A stretch of 64,000 nt of DNA, taken from positions 1-64,000 of the forward strand of contig NZ_FNDY01000016.1 of the NCBI RefSeq assembly GCF_900099895.1. The letters run 5' to 3'. The position numbers and the translations under genes are program-made. The notes beneath the pieces were generated by a model. It ran no database searches. It saw only the letters and a list, made by a program, of their open reading frames with translations, and was not told where the DNA came from. Of this stretch, positions 7,843 through 15,707 are shown piece by piece (positions within the stretch are counted from its first letter, which is position 1; each line of letters opens with the position of its first letter). This stretch comes from Paenibacillus naphthalenovorans. Its GTDB lineage: Bacteria > Bacillota > Bacilli > Paenibacillales > NBRC-103111.

Positions 7843-8914
7843 ACAGCGCTTTACTAACGAAGAAAAGCTGCTGCATAACTGGGAATCCGATGCCAACGAA
7901 CCGGATTCCCCGGCCTGGGATGAGAAAAAGTTCAAGCGCATGATCTGGCGCACCCGGTTTACCGTCGTAAGGAGCGTGGTCTCCACACTGCTGGGGATTT
8001 TCTTGCTGGTATGGATTTATATGATGCTCGTAACGAGTTATTATCACAGCAGCGGGAAAAGCGACCAATTTATCCGCTATGTCACTACCTTGGTAGAAAC
8101 GCATGAACCGGGTTTAAAAGTGGAGAAAGGCGGTCATTGGAACGCAGAGCTGACGCCTTTTCTGACGAAAAAAGCCACGCTGAAGCTGTTTAAGCAGGTG
8201 GGTGAATGGCAGATCATCGCAGGGGAAGTTACGGCCACCCAAACGCTTTTCGGTGACGTAACCTATTCGATCAATGAAAATGTAACCTATTTAAGAACAC
8301 CCAGCCGGTTTTCTTTCGCCGTCCCGCCCGATCTGATTGCCGGTGACCCCAGCCGCACACAGGCTCCCTCCAACCGTTCGGTTTGGGAGCAGCTCAAGCA
8401 TATCGAGGACGGTTATGTAGCGGAGTTGGCTTTTTCCACGGCTGTGGGGATGGATCCCGAGGAGCTTCTCAAGCGGCTTTCCAACTATCAAGTGCGGGTT
8501 CTCAGCATGCCGGTTTATGCGGGAGAGCTGAAGGGAGATCTGAAGAATATTCCCCATTCGACCTCAAATGAACTCCATTTCGTGCCCCATCTTACGTTAA
8601 GGCCTTTTGTAAAGTATCAAGAAGAGGGAAACGGGATGAGCTGGGCCGGTTGGCTGGAGAATGCGGACACCCTCAAGCAATCCGTCGATCAAATGCTCAA
8701 AGATATCGAATGGCTGAGACAGGAGAGAAGCTACCGGGAGTCCGAAAACGACGGGAAGCGGTTGGACTACCTGAAAGAGAACGGAGTGAAAGTATATGGC
8801 GCCGTTGTTACAGGACCGGTGCGCGAGCTGGAGAAGCTGAAGCAGGAGCAGGACCTGTTTTATTTTCAATTGGGAAGGATCGAAATTTGGAACTGGGAGG
8901 AACACACATCGTAA
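7835..8914 (+). CDS. membrane anti-sigma factor (Sigma_reg_N/Sigma_reg_C type)
   Basis: 359 residues from ATG 7835, whose GGGG ribosome site is 8 bases away. The ATG at 7829 would be too close. A cytoplasmic segment of about 45 residues with KFKRMIWRTRF leads into one transmembrane helix (VVSTLLGIFLLVWIYMMLV). A long extracytoplasmic part follows, ending in a domain like the sigma-factor regulator C-terminal family (FYFQLGRIEIWNWEE). The overlap with the sigma gene (ATGAGTGA) and the topology support an anti-sigma role: it would hold the sigma factor at the membrane until a cell-envelope signal is sensed. The signal is unknown. Family assignment is from memory of domain layout. Confidence 0.75.
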   Translation: MSEQRFTNEEKLLHNWESDANEPDSPAWDEKKFKRMIWRTRFTVVRSVVSTLLGIFLLVWIYMMLVTSYYHSSGKSDQFIRYVTTLVETHEPGLKVEKGGHWNAELTPFLTKKATLKLFKQVGEWQIIAGEVTATQTLFGDVTYSINENVTYLRTPSRFSFAVPPDLIAGDPSRTQAPSNRSVWEQLKHIEDGYVAELAFSTAVGMDPEELLKRLSNYQVRVLSMPVYAGELKGDLKNIPHSTSNELHFVPHLTLRPFVKYQEEGNGMSWAGWLENADTLKQSVDQMLKDIEWLRQERSYRESENDGKRLDYLKENGVKVYGAVVTGPVRELEKLKQEQDLFYFQLGRIEIWNWEEHTS

Positions 8915-9194
8915 CAGAGGCCCATAGGTTAAATCCCCGTCACAAAGGCATCAAGTCTGGCGGTGTGTTATCGACACCTTTACATTTTTCCATATGTCAA
9001 TAATTGCAATTTTACAGGGCTTAAGTGCCAAGCAAGAGGGTTAACGGATGAGTATGCGGGGTGAAAACATATCCAATGGCCTGCTTATCTTTCCTTCTAC
9101 AAGGAAACACATAACTTTCTGTTTTTTGTGGAACATTACCCCTTAGCCGATGACCGCATAAGAAAAACCATCGCCTAAGGAGTGAAATGGTTAC
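8915..9194 (+). other. 280-base intergenic region upstream of pdaA
   Basis: No convincing coding frame is present. A small hairpin, TTTCCTT-CTAC-AAGGAAA, lies near 9091-9108. Several GGGGTGAAA-like stretches recall riboswitch loops but match no class I know. PdaA genes are usually transcribed in the forespore by sigma-G, and no clear sigma-G promoter could be picked out by eye. Confidence 0.4.
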
Positions 9195-9977
9195 ATGAAA
9201 CGTTATGTCTCTTTCCTCGCCGCATTCGTTGTGCTTTTGTGTTTGATTTTACCCCATTCGGCCGAAGCCAATGCGAACAAACCTTATCACTTCGGGTTTA
9301 AGAAGAGCAGGAACCATGAGCTTCCATCGATTCAGGAAGAGGGGTTCCGGTCCATTGTCCAGAAGCATGATGCCATTTTTTTGGGCGATACGAAGCAAAA
9401 GGAGCTTTATCTTACGTTTGATAACGGCTATGAGAACGGCTATACGAGCAGGATTTTGGATGTACTCAAGGAGAAGCAGGTACCGGCCATCTTCTTTGTG
9501 ACGGGACATTATATTCAAGACCAGCCCGAGCTGTTGAAGCGAATGGTGCAGGAGGGCCACCTCATAGGCAATCATTCCTGGAGCCATCCCGACCTTACAC
9601 AGGTATCCGACCAGAAGCTGAAGGAAGAACTGGATCGTGTCAAAACGAAAGTAGCGGAGCTGACCTCCCAAAAGGAAATGCCGTATTTGCGCCCGCCGCG
9701 GGGGGTTTTTAGCGAACGGATGCTTGCGGCCAGCAAAGGATACGGGTATACCAACGTGTTTTGGTCGATTGCTTATAAGGACTGGGATCCGAAGCTGCAA
9801 AGAGGATGGGCTTACGCATACGAAAGCATCATGTCGCAGCTGCATCCCGGTGCGGTCATCCTGCTTCACTCTGTATCGAAAGACAACGCGGAGGCGTTAG
9901 CCAAAATTATTGACGATGCCCGGAAGCAAGGATATGAATTCAAGAGCCTGGACCAGCTGCAGACGAAAAATTATTAA
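9195..9977 (+). CDS. pdaA: polysaccharide deacetylase PdaA (muramic delta-lactam synthesis)
   Basis: 260 residues with an N-terminal signal sequence (hydrophobic residues 4-22, cleavage near SAEA). The NodB-type domain shows TFDNGYENGYT, the PdaA form of the TFDDG motif, then HSWSHPD (two zinc ligands), RPPRG and ILLHS. PdaA removes the acetyl group from N-acetylmuramate in spore-cortex peptidoglycan, a step in forming muramic-delta-lactam needed for germination. The length and motif variants match PdaA rather than general chitooligosaccharide deacetylases. AAGGAG precedes the ATG by about 12 bases. It is monocistronic, ending at a terminator at 9987. Its presence argues for a spore former. 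Confidence 0.93.
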   Translation: MKRYVSFLAAFVVLLCLILPHSAEANANKPYHFGFKKSRNHELPSIQEEGFRSIVQKHDAIFLGDTKQKELYLTFDNGYENGYTSRILDVLKEKQVPAIFFVTGHYIQDQPELLKRMVQEGHLIGNHSWSHPDLTQVSDQKLKEELDRVKTKVAELTSQKEMPYLRPPRGVFSERMLAASKGYGYTNVFWSIAYKDWDPKLQRGWAYAYESIMSQLHPGAVILLHSVSKDNAEALAKIIDDARKQGYEFKSLDQLQTKNY

Positions 9978-9986
9978 TTTATCCGT

Positions 9987-10014
9987 AACCCTCACATCGA
10001 TGTGGGGGTTTATT
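9987..10014 (+). terminator. terminator after pdaA
   Basis: AACCCTCACAT (9987-9997) pairs with ATGTGGGGGTT (10000-10010) and is followed by TTATTTTG. It ends pdaA before the iron-uptake promoter. Confidence 0.8.
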
Positions 10015-10075
10015 TTGTATTCATACCGAAATCTGCTTTTGATGGAACCGTTTGCGGTGACTATAAAATAATGGG

Positions 10076-10104
10076 TTGACAGTAGGGTTTATTCTTGCTA
10101 GAAT
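10076..10104 (+). promoter_or_regulatory. sigma-A promoter of the ferric iron ABC operon
   Basis: Perfect TTGACA (10076-10081), a 17-base spacer and TAGAAT (10099-10104). The Fur box at 10121-10135 lies just downstream, where bound repressor would block transcription. Confidence 0.85.
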
Positions 10105-10120
10105 CCAAGTTGCAAATAAA

Positions 10121-10135
10121 TGATAATGATTATCA
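10121..10135. promoter_or_regulatory. Fur box
   Basis: TGATAATGATTATCA is an exact match to the 7-1-7 Fur consensus of Bacillus. It sits 17 bases after the -10 box of the following operon and predicts repression when iron is plentiful. Confidence 0.93.
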
Positions 10136-10161
10136 GTACCAACTTTAAAAAGGGGAGTGTA

Positions 10162-11268
10162 ATGATGTTAAAGAAACACCGGAGATTCTTATCATCCGCA
10201 ATAACGGCTATTCTGAGCGTCGGGCTTTTGGCAGGATGTGGAACGGCATCACAAGGCGGACAGCAAGCTGCGCAGCCGCAAGAGCCGAATAGCGGAGCTT
10301 CCGAATCGAAGACGGAACAAGTCGTCAATCTTTATACGGCAAGACATTATGAAGTGGACGACGTTCTTTATGCTCAATTTACGGAGAAAACCGGTATTAA
10401 AGTCAATGTCGTCAAAGGCAAGGCGGAAGAATTGATTGAACGGTTAAAGCGTGAGGGAGAGAGCACTTCCGCCGATTTGTTCATCACAGTGGACGGCGGA
10501 GTGCTGAATAACGCCAAGCTGAACGGAGTGCTGCAGCCTGTAAAGTCGGATGTCATTGAGGCTAATGTTCCTGCACAGCTCCGGGATAAAGACAACGAGT
10601 GGATCGGTCTGTCGACGCGGGCCCGTGTGATCGTATACTCCAAAGATCGGGTTAAACCGGAGCAGCTCTCTACATACGAAGATTTGGCTACCGATAAGTG
10701 GAAAGGAAAAGTGCTCGTGCGTTCCTCCACAAGCTTGTATAACCAATCGCTGCTTGCTTCCCTGATCGAGTTGAACGGGGAGCAGAAAGCGGAAGAGTGG
10801 GCTAAAGGCATCGTCGCTAACCTCGGCCGTGCGCCGGAAGGCGGGGACCGTGACCAAGCAAAAGCCATTGCTGCGGGAACCGGAGATGTAGCCATTATGA
10901 ACACTTATTACTTTGGACAGATGCTGAACTCCAAAGATACGGAAGAAGTGAAGGTTGCACAGCAGCTCGGCGTGTTCTTCCCTAACCAAAGCACGACCGG
11001 CACGCATCTGAATATCAGTGGAGTGGGTCTTGCAAAGCACAGCAAAAATAAAGAAAATGCCGTGAAGCTGATCGAGTTCTTGACCGATACGGAAGCGCAG
11101 GAACTGATGTCCAAGGAGAACTTTGAATTCCCGGTAAATCCCAAGGCGGAGAAACCGGAGCTTCTGAAATCTTGGGGAGAGTTTAAGGCCCAGCAAATTG
11201 ACTTTGCCAAGCTGGGAGAACATAATAAAAAGGCAGTTGAGATTTCTAATAAAGTAGGTTGGAAATAA
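10162..11268 (+). CDS. ferric iron ABC transporter substrate-binding lipoprotein (FbpA/FutA type)
   Basis: 368 residues. The lipoprotein signal ends in LLAGC with the lipidated cysteine at about residue 26, followed by a low-complexity Gln/Ala/Ser linker. The mature domain begins VVNLYTARHYEVDD, the start typical of FutA/FbpA proteins, and contains FITVDGG, WIGLSTRARVIVYS and VAIMNTYYFG, the last with tyrosines that can bind ferric ion in this family. ATG 10162 follows AGGGGAG. It is the first gene of a three-gene operon with permease and ATPase. The Fur box and consensus promoter upstream support an iron substrate. Confidence 0.93.
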   Translation: MMLKKHRRFLSSAITAILSVGLLAGCGTASQGGQQAAQPQEPNSGASESKTEQVVNLYTARHYEVDDVLYAQFTEKTGIKVNVVKGKAEELIERLKREGESTSADLFITVDGGVLNNAKLNGVLQPVKSDVIEANVPAQLRDKDNEWIGLSTRARVIVYSKDRVKPEQLSTYEDLATDKWKGKVLVRSSTSLYNQSLLASLIELNGEQKAEEWAKGIVANLGRAPEGGDRDQAKAIAAGTGDVAIMNTYYFGQMLNSKDTEEVKVAQQLGVFFPNQSTTGTHLNISGVGLAKHSKNKENAVKLIEFLTDTEAQELMSKENFEFPVNPKAEKPELLKSWGEFKAQQIDFAKLGEHNKKAVEISNKVGWK

Positions 11269-11270
11269 GA

Positions 11271-12923
11271 ATGCGCTTTAGAGCAGCTATACGCAATATA
11301 AAACAACATACAAACGGCTGGCTTTATGCCAGCCTTCTGGGGGCAGTAGTCGTTCTGCTGCCCATTTTTACTATATTCGTGTCGCTGTTCCAACCGCCAA
11401 ACGAAAACTGGCAGCACATCAAGCAGTATTTACTGCAGGACTATGTGTTCCAGACCGTTTGGCTTGTGTTGTTTACTTGTCTGTTTACCGTGCTGCTCGG
11501 GGTAACGTTGGCTTGGCTGATCGCGGCTTATGATTTTCCGCTCAGACGCTTTTTTCGCTGGGCGCTTGTGCTGCCGCTGGCCGTTCCTCCGTACATTGCG
11601 GCATACACCTACAGCACGATGTTGAGCTATACCGGTATTGTCCAGACCACGCTGCGCAATGAATTCGGGGTGATGCCAAACCCGGAGTGGTTTGGCATCA
11701 TGTCGATGAGAGGCGCCATTTTCATATTTACGATGTTCTTGTTTCCATACGTATACATGATTACCAGATCCTATCTGGAGCATCAGAGCGGCTCTTATAT
11801 TGAGAATGCCGCTCTGCTCGGGAGAAAACCTTTTTCCATATTTCTCTTTATCGTGCTGCCGATTTCCCGGCCTGCCATCGTCGGCGGTGTCATACTTGTC
11901 GTATTCGAAGTGCTTAGCGATTATGGCGTATCGAGCTATTACGGTATCCAGACCATCTCCGTGGCGATATTTCAGACCTGGTTCGGAATGTACGATGTCG
12001 ACTCTGCCGTCCGTTTGGCCGCATGGCTGATGGCGGGGGTCGTCGGGATATTCGTGGTGGAACGGCTGCTCCGCCATCAGCGGAGCTTCGCGGCTTCCAC
12101 CAGTAAATCGAGACCGCTTACACCCAAGAAGCTGAAAGGTATCCGCGCTGCGGCTGCTTTCATGTTCTGCGGGCTTATGTTTGCGTGCTCCTTCCTTATC
12201 CCTGTCATTCAATTGATCGTATGGGCCGCCTGGAGCTATGACGATGTGCTTACCCCGGCTTTTTTCGAATTGACGTATAACACGATAGGCCTTGCTTTGA
12301 CGGCCACGGCGATCATTATGGTGTTCTCGGTGATTACAGCCAATGTAGTTCGTCAGCAATCGAATGTGCTGACCTATGTGCTGGCCCGGTCGGTGACGTC
12401 CGGCTATTCCGTTCCCGGAGCGATTATTGCCATCGGCGTACTGGCGCTGTTTATCGGCCTTGATCAATGGCTGGCCCCGCTATATGCCCGGATGGGCCTG
12501 GGGAAAGCGCCGCTTGTGCTCAGCATGTCCTTGGTTATGCTGGTTGTCGCTTATGTGGTCCGCTTTATGGCCACCGGATACAATGCGGTCGAGGCCGGTT
12601 TTGAGAAGATCGGGATGAAATATACGGAAGCCTCAAGGCTGCTCGGCCTGGGGATGACGAAGACCTTTTTCAAGGTGGATGCCCCGCTGATCAAGGGCGC
12701 CTTGTTCAGCGGCGTTATTCTAACGTTCGTGGAAATTATGAAAGAATTACCGTTAGCCTTGCTGCTTAGACCGTTTAACTTTGAAACGCTGGCGACCAAG
12801 ACCTATCAATACGCAAGCGACGAACGCATCTATGAAGCTTCCATACCCTCTTTGTTTATTATCGGTGTCAGTATGGTCTCTGTTATCGTATTTCATCAAT
12901 TAGGGAAGAGGTTGAATTCATGA
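11271..12923 (+). CDS. ferric iron ABC transporter permease, duplicated (FbpB type)
   Basis: About 550 residues with some twelve hydrophobic helices in two homologous halves, the fused layout of FbpB/SfuB-type ferric permeases. Each half carries an EAA-type loop for ATPase contact: ENAALLGRKPFSIFLFIVLP near residue 175 and EASRLLGLGMTKTFFKVDAP near residue 450. ATG 11271 is chosen. TTG 11259 lies inside the preceding gene, and neither has a good ribosome site. The gene begins two bases after the binding-protein stop and overlaps the ATPase gene by 4 bases (ATGA), so translation is coupled. Confidence 0.92.
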   Translation: MRFRAAIRNIKQHTNGWLYASLLGAVVVLLPIFTIFVSLFQPPNENWQHIKQYLLQDYVFQTVWLVLFTCLFTVLLGVTLAWLIAAYDFPLRRFFRWALVLPLAVPPYIAAYTYSTMLSYTGIVQTTLRNEFGVMPNPEWFGIMSMRGAIFIFTMFLFPYVYMITRSYLEHQSGSYIENAALLGRKPFSIFLFIVLPISRPAIVGGVILVVFEVLSDYGVSSYYGIQTISVAIFQTWFGMYDVDSAVRLAAWLMAGVVGIFVVERLLRHQRSFAASTSKSRPLTPKKLKGIRAAAAFMFCGLMFACSFLIPVIQLIVWAAWSYDDVLTPAFFELTYNTIGLALTATAIIMVFSVITANVVRQQSNVLTYVLARSVTSGYSVPGAIIAIGVLALFIGLDQWLAPLYARMGLGKAPLVLSMSLVMLVVAYVVRFMATGYNAVEAGFEKIGMKYTEASRLLGLGMTKTFFKVDAPLIKGALFSGVILTFVEIMKELPLALLLRPFNFETLATKTYQYASDERIYEASIPSLFIIGVSMVSVIVFHQLGKRLNS

Positions 12924-13561
12924 AGATCGTGAATATTGGTAAACTTTCATTTTCCTATTCCTCCAAACAGAAGCCAGTGATTGACCGCTTCTCCTTCGAT
13001 ATGGAAAAAGGGGAGATCGTCGGGATTTTGGGGCCTAGCGGGAGTGGAAAAAGTACGCTGCTGCGGCTTGTTGCCGGGTTGGAGTCGCCAACCGGTGGAA
13101 GCATTGCGATTTCCGGGCGTACCGTGGTGGACGATACCTCCTTCATACCTCCTGAAAACCGCGGCGTCGGCATGGTGTTTCAGGATTATGCATTGTTTCC
13201 GCATATGACCGTAGCAGGCAACATCGAATTTGGCCTGCATCGTCTGTCGAAGAAAGAACGTGCCGCGCGGCTTGCAGAAATGCTGGAGCTGGTGCAGCTA
13301 TCAGGCTTTGAGAAGCGTTATCCCCACGAATTAAGCGGGGGCCAGCAGCAGCGTGTAGCCTTGGCAAGGGCTCTTGCCCCGCGTCCTTCCATTCTTCTGA
13401 TGGATGAACCGTTCAGCAATCTGGATGCAGACCTTAAAGTCTCTATCCGCAGCGAGCTTAGAGATATCCTGAGAAAAGCGGAGATGACCTGTTTGTTCGT
13501 AAGTCACGACCACCAGGACGTTGATGCGATTTGTGATCGTACGGTGATGATGGTTTCTTAA
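12920..13561 (+). CDS. ferric iron ABC transporter ATPase (short FbpC type)
   Basis: 213 residues with all core ABC motifs: Walker A GPSGSGKST (about residue 38), Q-loop VFQDYALFPHM, signature LSGGQQQRVALARAL, Walker B ILLMDEPFSNLD and switch histidine FVSHD. It energises the preceding permease. The chain ends about 20 residues after the H-loop, while many FbpC proteins run to about 350 residues with a C-terminal regulatory domain. The NBD is complete, so this is a short form rather than a broken gene. It starts at ATG 12920, overlapping the permease stop. Confidence 0.93.
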   Translation: MKIVNIGKLSFSYSSKQKPVIDRFSFDMEKGEIVGILGPSGSGKSTLLRLVAGLESPTGGSIAISGRTVVDDTSFIPPENRGVGMVFQDYALFPHMTVAGNIEFGLHRLSKKERAARLAEMLELVQLSGFEKRYPHELSGGQQQRVALARALAPRPSILLMDEPFSNLDADLKVSIRSELRDILRKAEMTCLFVSHDHQDVDAICDRTVMMVS

Positions 13562-13571
13562 TCAAGGGTTG

Positions 13572-13619
13572 CCCGTTGCATTAGACCAACGGGGATAGTA
13601 TAGTTGTATTAACTATACT
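13572..13619 (+). terminator. tandem hairpins between the iron operon and the TVP38 gene
   Basis: CCCGTTG (13572-13578) pairs with CAACGGG (13587-13593), then AGTATAGTT (13597-13605) pairs with AACTATACT (13611-13619). No T tract follows. The first may be a weak terminator. The second is a 9-5-9 palindrome touching the ribosome site of the next gene and could be an operator or an mRNA structure controlling its translation. Confidence 0.4.
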
Positions 13620-13637
13620 GAGGTGAAGCGACACGAG

Positions 13638-14228
13638 ATGAATTGGATGGAGACGATTACAAGTTTGGATTGGCATGATGTGGAACATTGGCTAAAGCAA
13701 TATGAAGCCTTAGGGCCGCTTCCCGGTATTCTAGCCCCTATGGCAGAATCCTTTCTCCCCGCTTTGCCTCTGGTGGCTATCTTGATTGCCAATGTGAATG
13801 CCTATGGATTAGGCGAAGGCGTATTGCTGTCCTGGATCGGAGTAGTGTGCGGAAGCATCAGCGTGTTTGCAATCTTCCGTAAATTTGGTGGCAGGCTTCG
13901 CGGTTGGATCGAGCGGAAGCATCCCAGGTCGGAGAAATTAGTGCATTGGCTGGAGCAGCACGGGTTTACCCCCATTTTCCTGCTCGCATGCTTCCCGTTT
14001 ACACCATCCTCTCTTGTGAACATAATAGCGGGGCTCTCCAAGGTTCCCATGCATACCTTTGTCTTGGCTACGGCTTTGGGCAAAGGCGTCATGATCTTTC
14101 TCGTATCGTTTGCCGGCCATAATTTGGACAGCCTGCTCAAACATCCCCTGAAAATAGCGCTGATTTTTCTTGTGTTCTTTATCATTTGGCTGTTCGGGCG
14201 TAAGCTGGAATCCAAATATTTTAAATGA
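13638..14228 (+). CDS. TVP38/TMEM64-family (DedA-like) membrane protein
   Basis: 196 residues from ATG 13638, with GAGGTGA about 11 bases upstream. GTG 13623 is an alternative giving five more residues. The SNARE-associated/VTT domain is recognisable: PMAESFLPALPLV near the N-terminus, then a long charged loop with FRKFGGRLRGWIERKHPRSE, and FLLACFPFTPSSLVNIIAGL followed by LGKGVMIFLVSFAGH. Five or six hydrophobic segments are present. Members of this superfamily are lipid scramblase or transporter-like proteins of the inner membrane, but the exact function is not known. It is monocistronic. Confidence 0.85.
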   Translation: MNWMETITSLDWHDVEHWLKQYEALGPLPGILAPMAESFLPALPLVAILIANVNAYGLGEGVLLSWIGVVCGSISVFAIFRKFGGRLRGWIERKHPRSEKLVHWLEQHGFTPIFLLACFPFTPSSLVNIIAGLSKVPMHTFVLATALGKGVMIFLVSFAGHNLDSLLKHPLKIALIFLVFFIIWLFGRKLESKYFK

Positions 14229-14234
14229 AAGCAC

Positions 14235-14276
14235 CGCTCTCTTCTGAAGCTGTCTGTTCAGGGGAGGGCGTTTTTT
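14235..14276 (+). terminator. terminator after the TVP38 gene
   Basis: CGCTCTCTTCTGAA (14235-14248) pairs, with some G-U pairs, with TTCAGGGGAGGGCG (14257-14270), followed by six T residues. Confidence 0.8.
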
Positions 14277-14402
14277 GTTAGGGAACTGACTTCCAGCATA
14301 GCTGTGCGTTTGGTGTTTACAGTATGAACGCGCAAAATTAGAGGTAGCGGTCTTGACGGCGGCATGATAACCTGAAGGAAAACAGAGGCAGAGGTGAAAG
14401 GA

Positions 14403-14780
14403 ATGGGATTTTTCGACGGGCTCATGGGGAACGCATCGGAATTGAATGCGGTTGATCTCCAGAAAGAATACGCACGAATATTGGCCAAAGGCGAAACGAT
14501 TGAGAAGGGGTATAAGGTCATACGCGATCTGTTCATTTTTACGAACAAACGTCTGATTCTGGTGGATAAGCAGGGCTTGACCGGAAGAAAGATGGAGTAC
14601 CATTCCGTTCCTTATCGGAGCATCACGCACTTCAGCATTGAAACCGCGGGGAGCTTTGATCTGGATGCCGAACTGAAAATCTGGATTTCCGGGAATGCGA
14701 CACCCATCCAGAAGCAGTTTAACAAGAGCTTGAATATCTATGAGCTGCAGAGCGTGTTGGCCGCTTACGTGCTGGATTAG
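14403..14780 (+). CDS. bacterial PH-domain protein
   Basis: 125 residues from ATG 14403, with GAGGTGAAAGGA directly upstream. An in-frame GTG at 14394 would lie inside that ribosome site. The pattern fits the bacterial pleckstrin-homology family (bPH_1): a glycine-rich start (MGFFDGLMGNAS), a short helix, then DLFIFTNKRLILVDKQG, MEYHSVPYRSITHFSIET and LKIWISG as successive beta strands, closing with a helix (YELQSVLAAYVL). Such proteins are small, cytoplasmic and of unknown role. There is no signal peptide and no partner gene: a terminator precedes it and a decayed MFS gene follows. Confidence 0.85.
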   Translation: MGFFDGLMGNASELNAVDLQKEYARILAKGETIEKGYKVIRDLFIFTNKRLILVDKQGLTGRKMEYHSVPYRSITHFSIETAGSFDLDAELKIWISGNATPIQKQFNKSLNIYELQSVLAAYVLD

Positions 14781-15008
14781 ACAATACGACGGGATCTAAA
14801 GCGATAGACAAAATGGGAATAATGATGGAAAGCCGGCAGCAGGGGGATTAAGGTTGCCATGATCGGGTGCCGCAACGATTCGTGCTAAAGCTCTGATGGC
14901 AGCTCATGCGTTCCGCCGCACCAAGTCAGAATAGGCCTGACGGGCCCTCGAACGAATGTTTGTTCCACGTGGAAAACGTAAAGGTCATACGAAAGGGGTA
15001 TACCACCG

Positions 15009-15515
15009 GTGATCCGCAAAAAACGGTACTGTACATCCTTATTATCATCGCCTTTCTCGATATGATCAGTCAGCTGCCCGTGATTAGTTCTTGGGCTCAG
15101 AGTCTCGGAGAAGATCCGTTCATGATCGGATTAGCCGTAGGCGTTTATTCGCTTACGAATATGATCGGTAATGCTGCCGCTCAAGGCGGACGCGCTCGCT
15201 CTCCGCGAGCAGGCTGCAGGGCTGCTGCTAAGCACCTTCGGCGTGGTGGCGATCGGCGTGTTCCTGCTGCCGACCAACCGGATATTCGACCGGGTACCGC
15301 CGCTTTCCACCTTGCTGGCCGGGATGCTGACGATTGCCGCGGCCCTGCTTGGACTTTCACTGGCCGGCCGGGAGGAGAGCCTTTTCGCAGTTATGGCGAT
15401 ATACGGTATCGGCTTTGCCTTCATGTTTCCTTCTATGAACGCTCTTTTGACCGGTCACGTCCCCGAAGGAGATCGAGGAAAGGCCTTCGGGCTGGGGCCT
15501 GTTTCTGCACTTGAC
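15009..15515 (+). pseudogene. decayed MFS transporter gene
   Basis: Two blocks of MFS sequence lie in different frames. The first (about 15022-15183) reads VLYILIIIAFLDMISQLPVI to YSLTNMIGNAAA, the usual helices 1-2. The second (about 15195-15500, frame +3 of the window) reads AAGLLLSTFGVVAIGVFLLP to FAFMFPSMNALLTG and ends soon after VPEGDRGKAFGL. Helices 3-6 and the C-terminal quarter are missing. GTG 15009 with AAAGGGG before it is the likely original start. It comes into frame only if one A is restored to the A run at 15018. This gives at least three lesions: an A-run frameshift, an internal deletion and a 3' truncation. Confidence 0.75.
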
Positions 15516-15611
15516 CCCCGGAACCAGCGAAGCTCCGCCTTCCGTCTTCCGGCTTATCACGGGAAGAGCGGCCTGCAACGTGGAAAGAAGACCCCGCTGT
15601 TCCAGCCCGGC

Positions 15612-15640
15612 TGGACGACCTTTGCGGTTTCTCCTATAAT
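15612..15640 (+). promoter_or_regulatory. promoter of the sugar-sensing operon
   Basis: TGGACG (15612-15617), a 17-base spacer and a perfect TATAAT (15635-15640). A cre-like site follows at 15657-15670. Confidence 0.6.
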
Positions 15641-15656
15641 GGGCTTACACGTAAAA

Positions 15657-15670
15657 TGAAAGCGTTGGCA
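15657..15670. promoter_or_regulatory. cre-like site (CcpA)
   Basis: TGAAAGCGTTGGCA matches the catabolite-responsive element consensus TGWNANCGNTNWCA at all but one position. It lies 17-30 bases past the -10 box, where CcpA would act as a roadblock when preferred sugars are present. Confidence 0.6.
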
Positions 15671-15707
15671 TCACGACGGGCGCTTAGCAAAGGATAGGTG
15701 CTGAACC

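Noticed and set aside
8915-9194. Riboswitch-like GGGGTGAAA stretches before pdaA
   Set aside because: They do not follow the block order of the c-di-AMP, TPP, c-di-GMP or lysine classes, unlike the leader at 61990-62116.
11430-12467. 345-residue minus-strand open frame opposite the iron permease
   Set aside because: It is a reverse frame of a strongly conserved membrane protein gene, and its product is an Arg/His/Gln-rich low-complexity chain.
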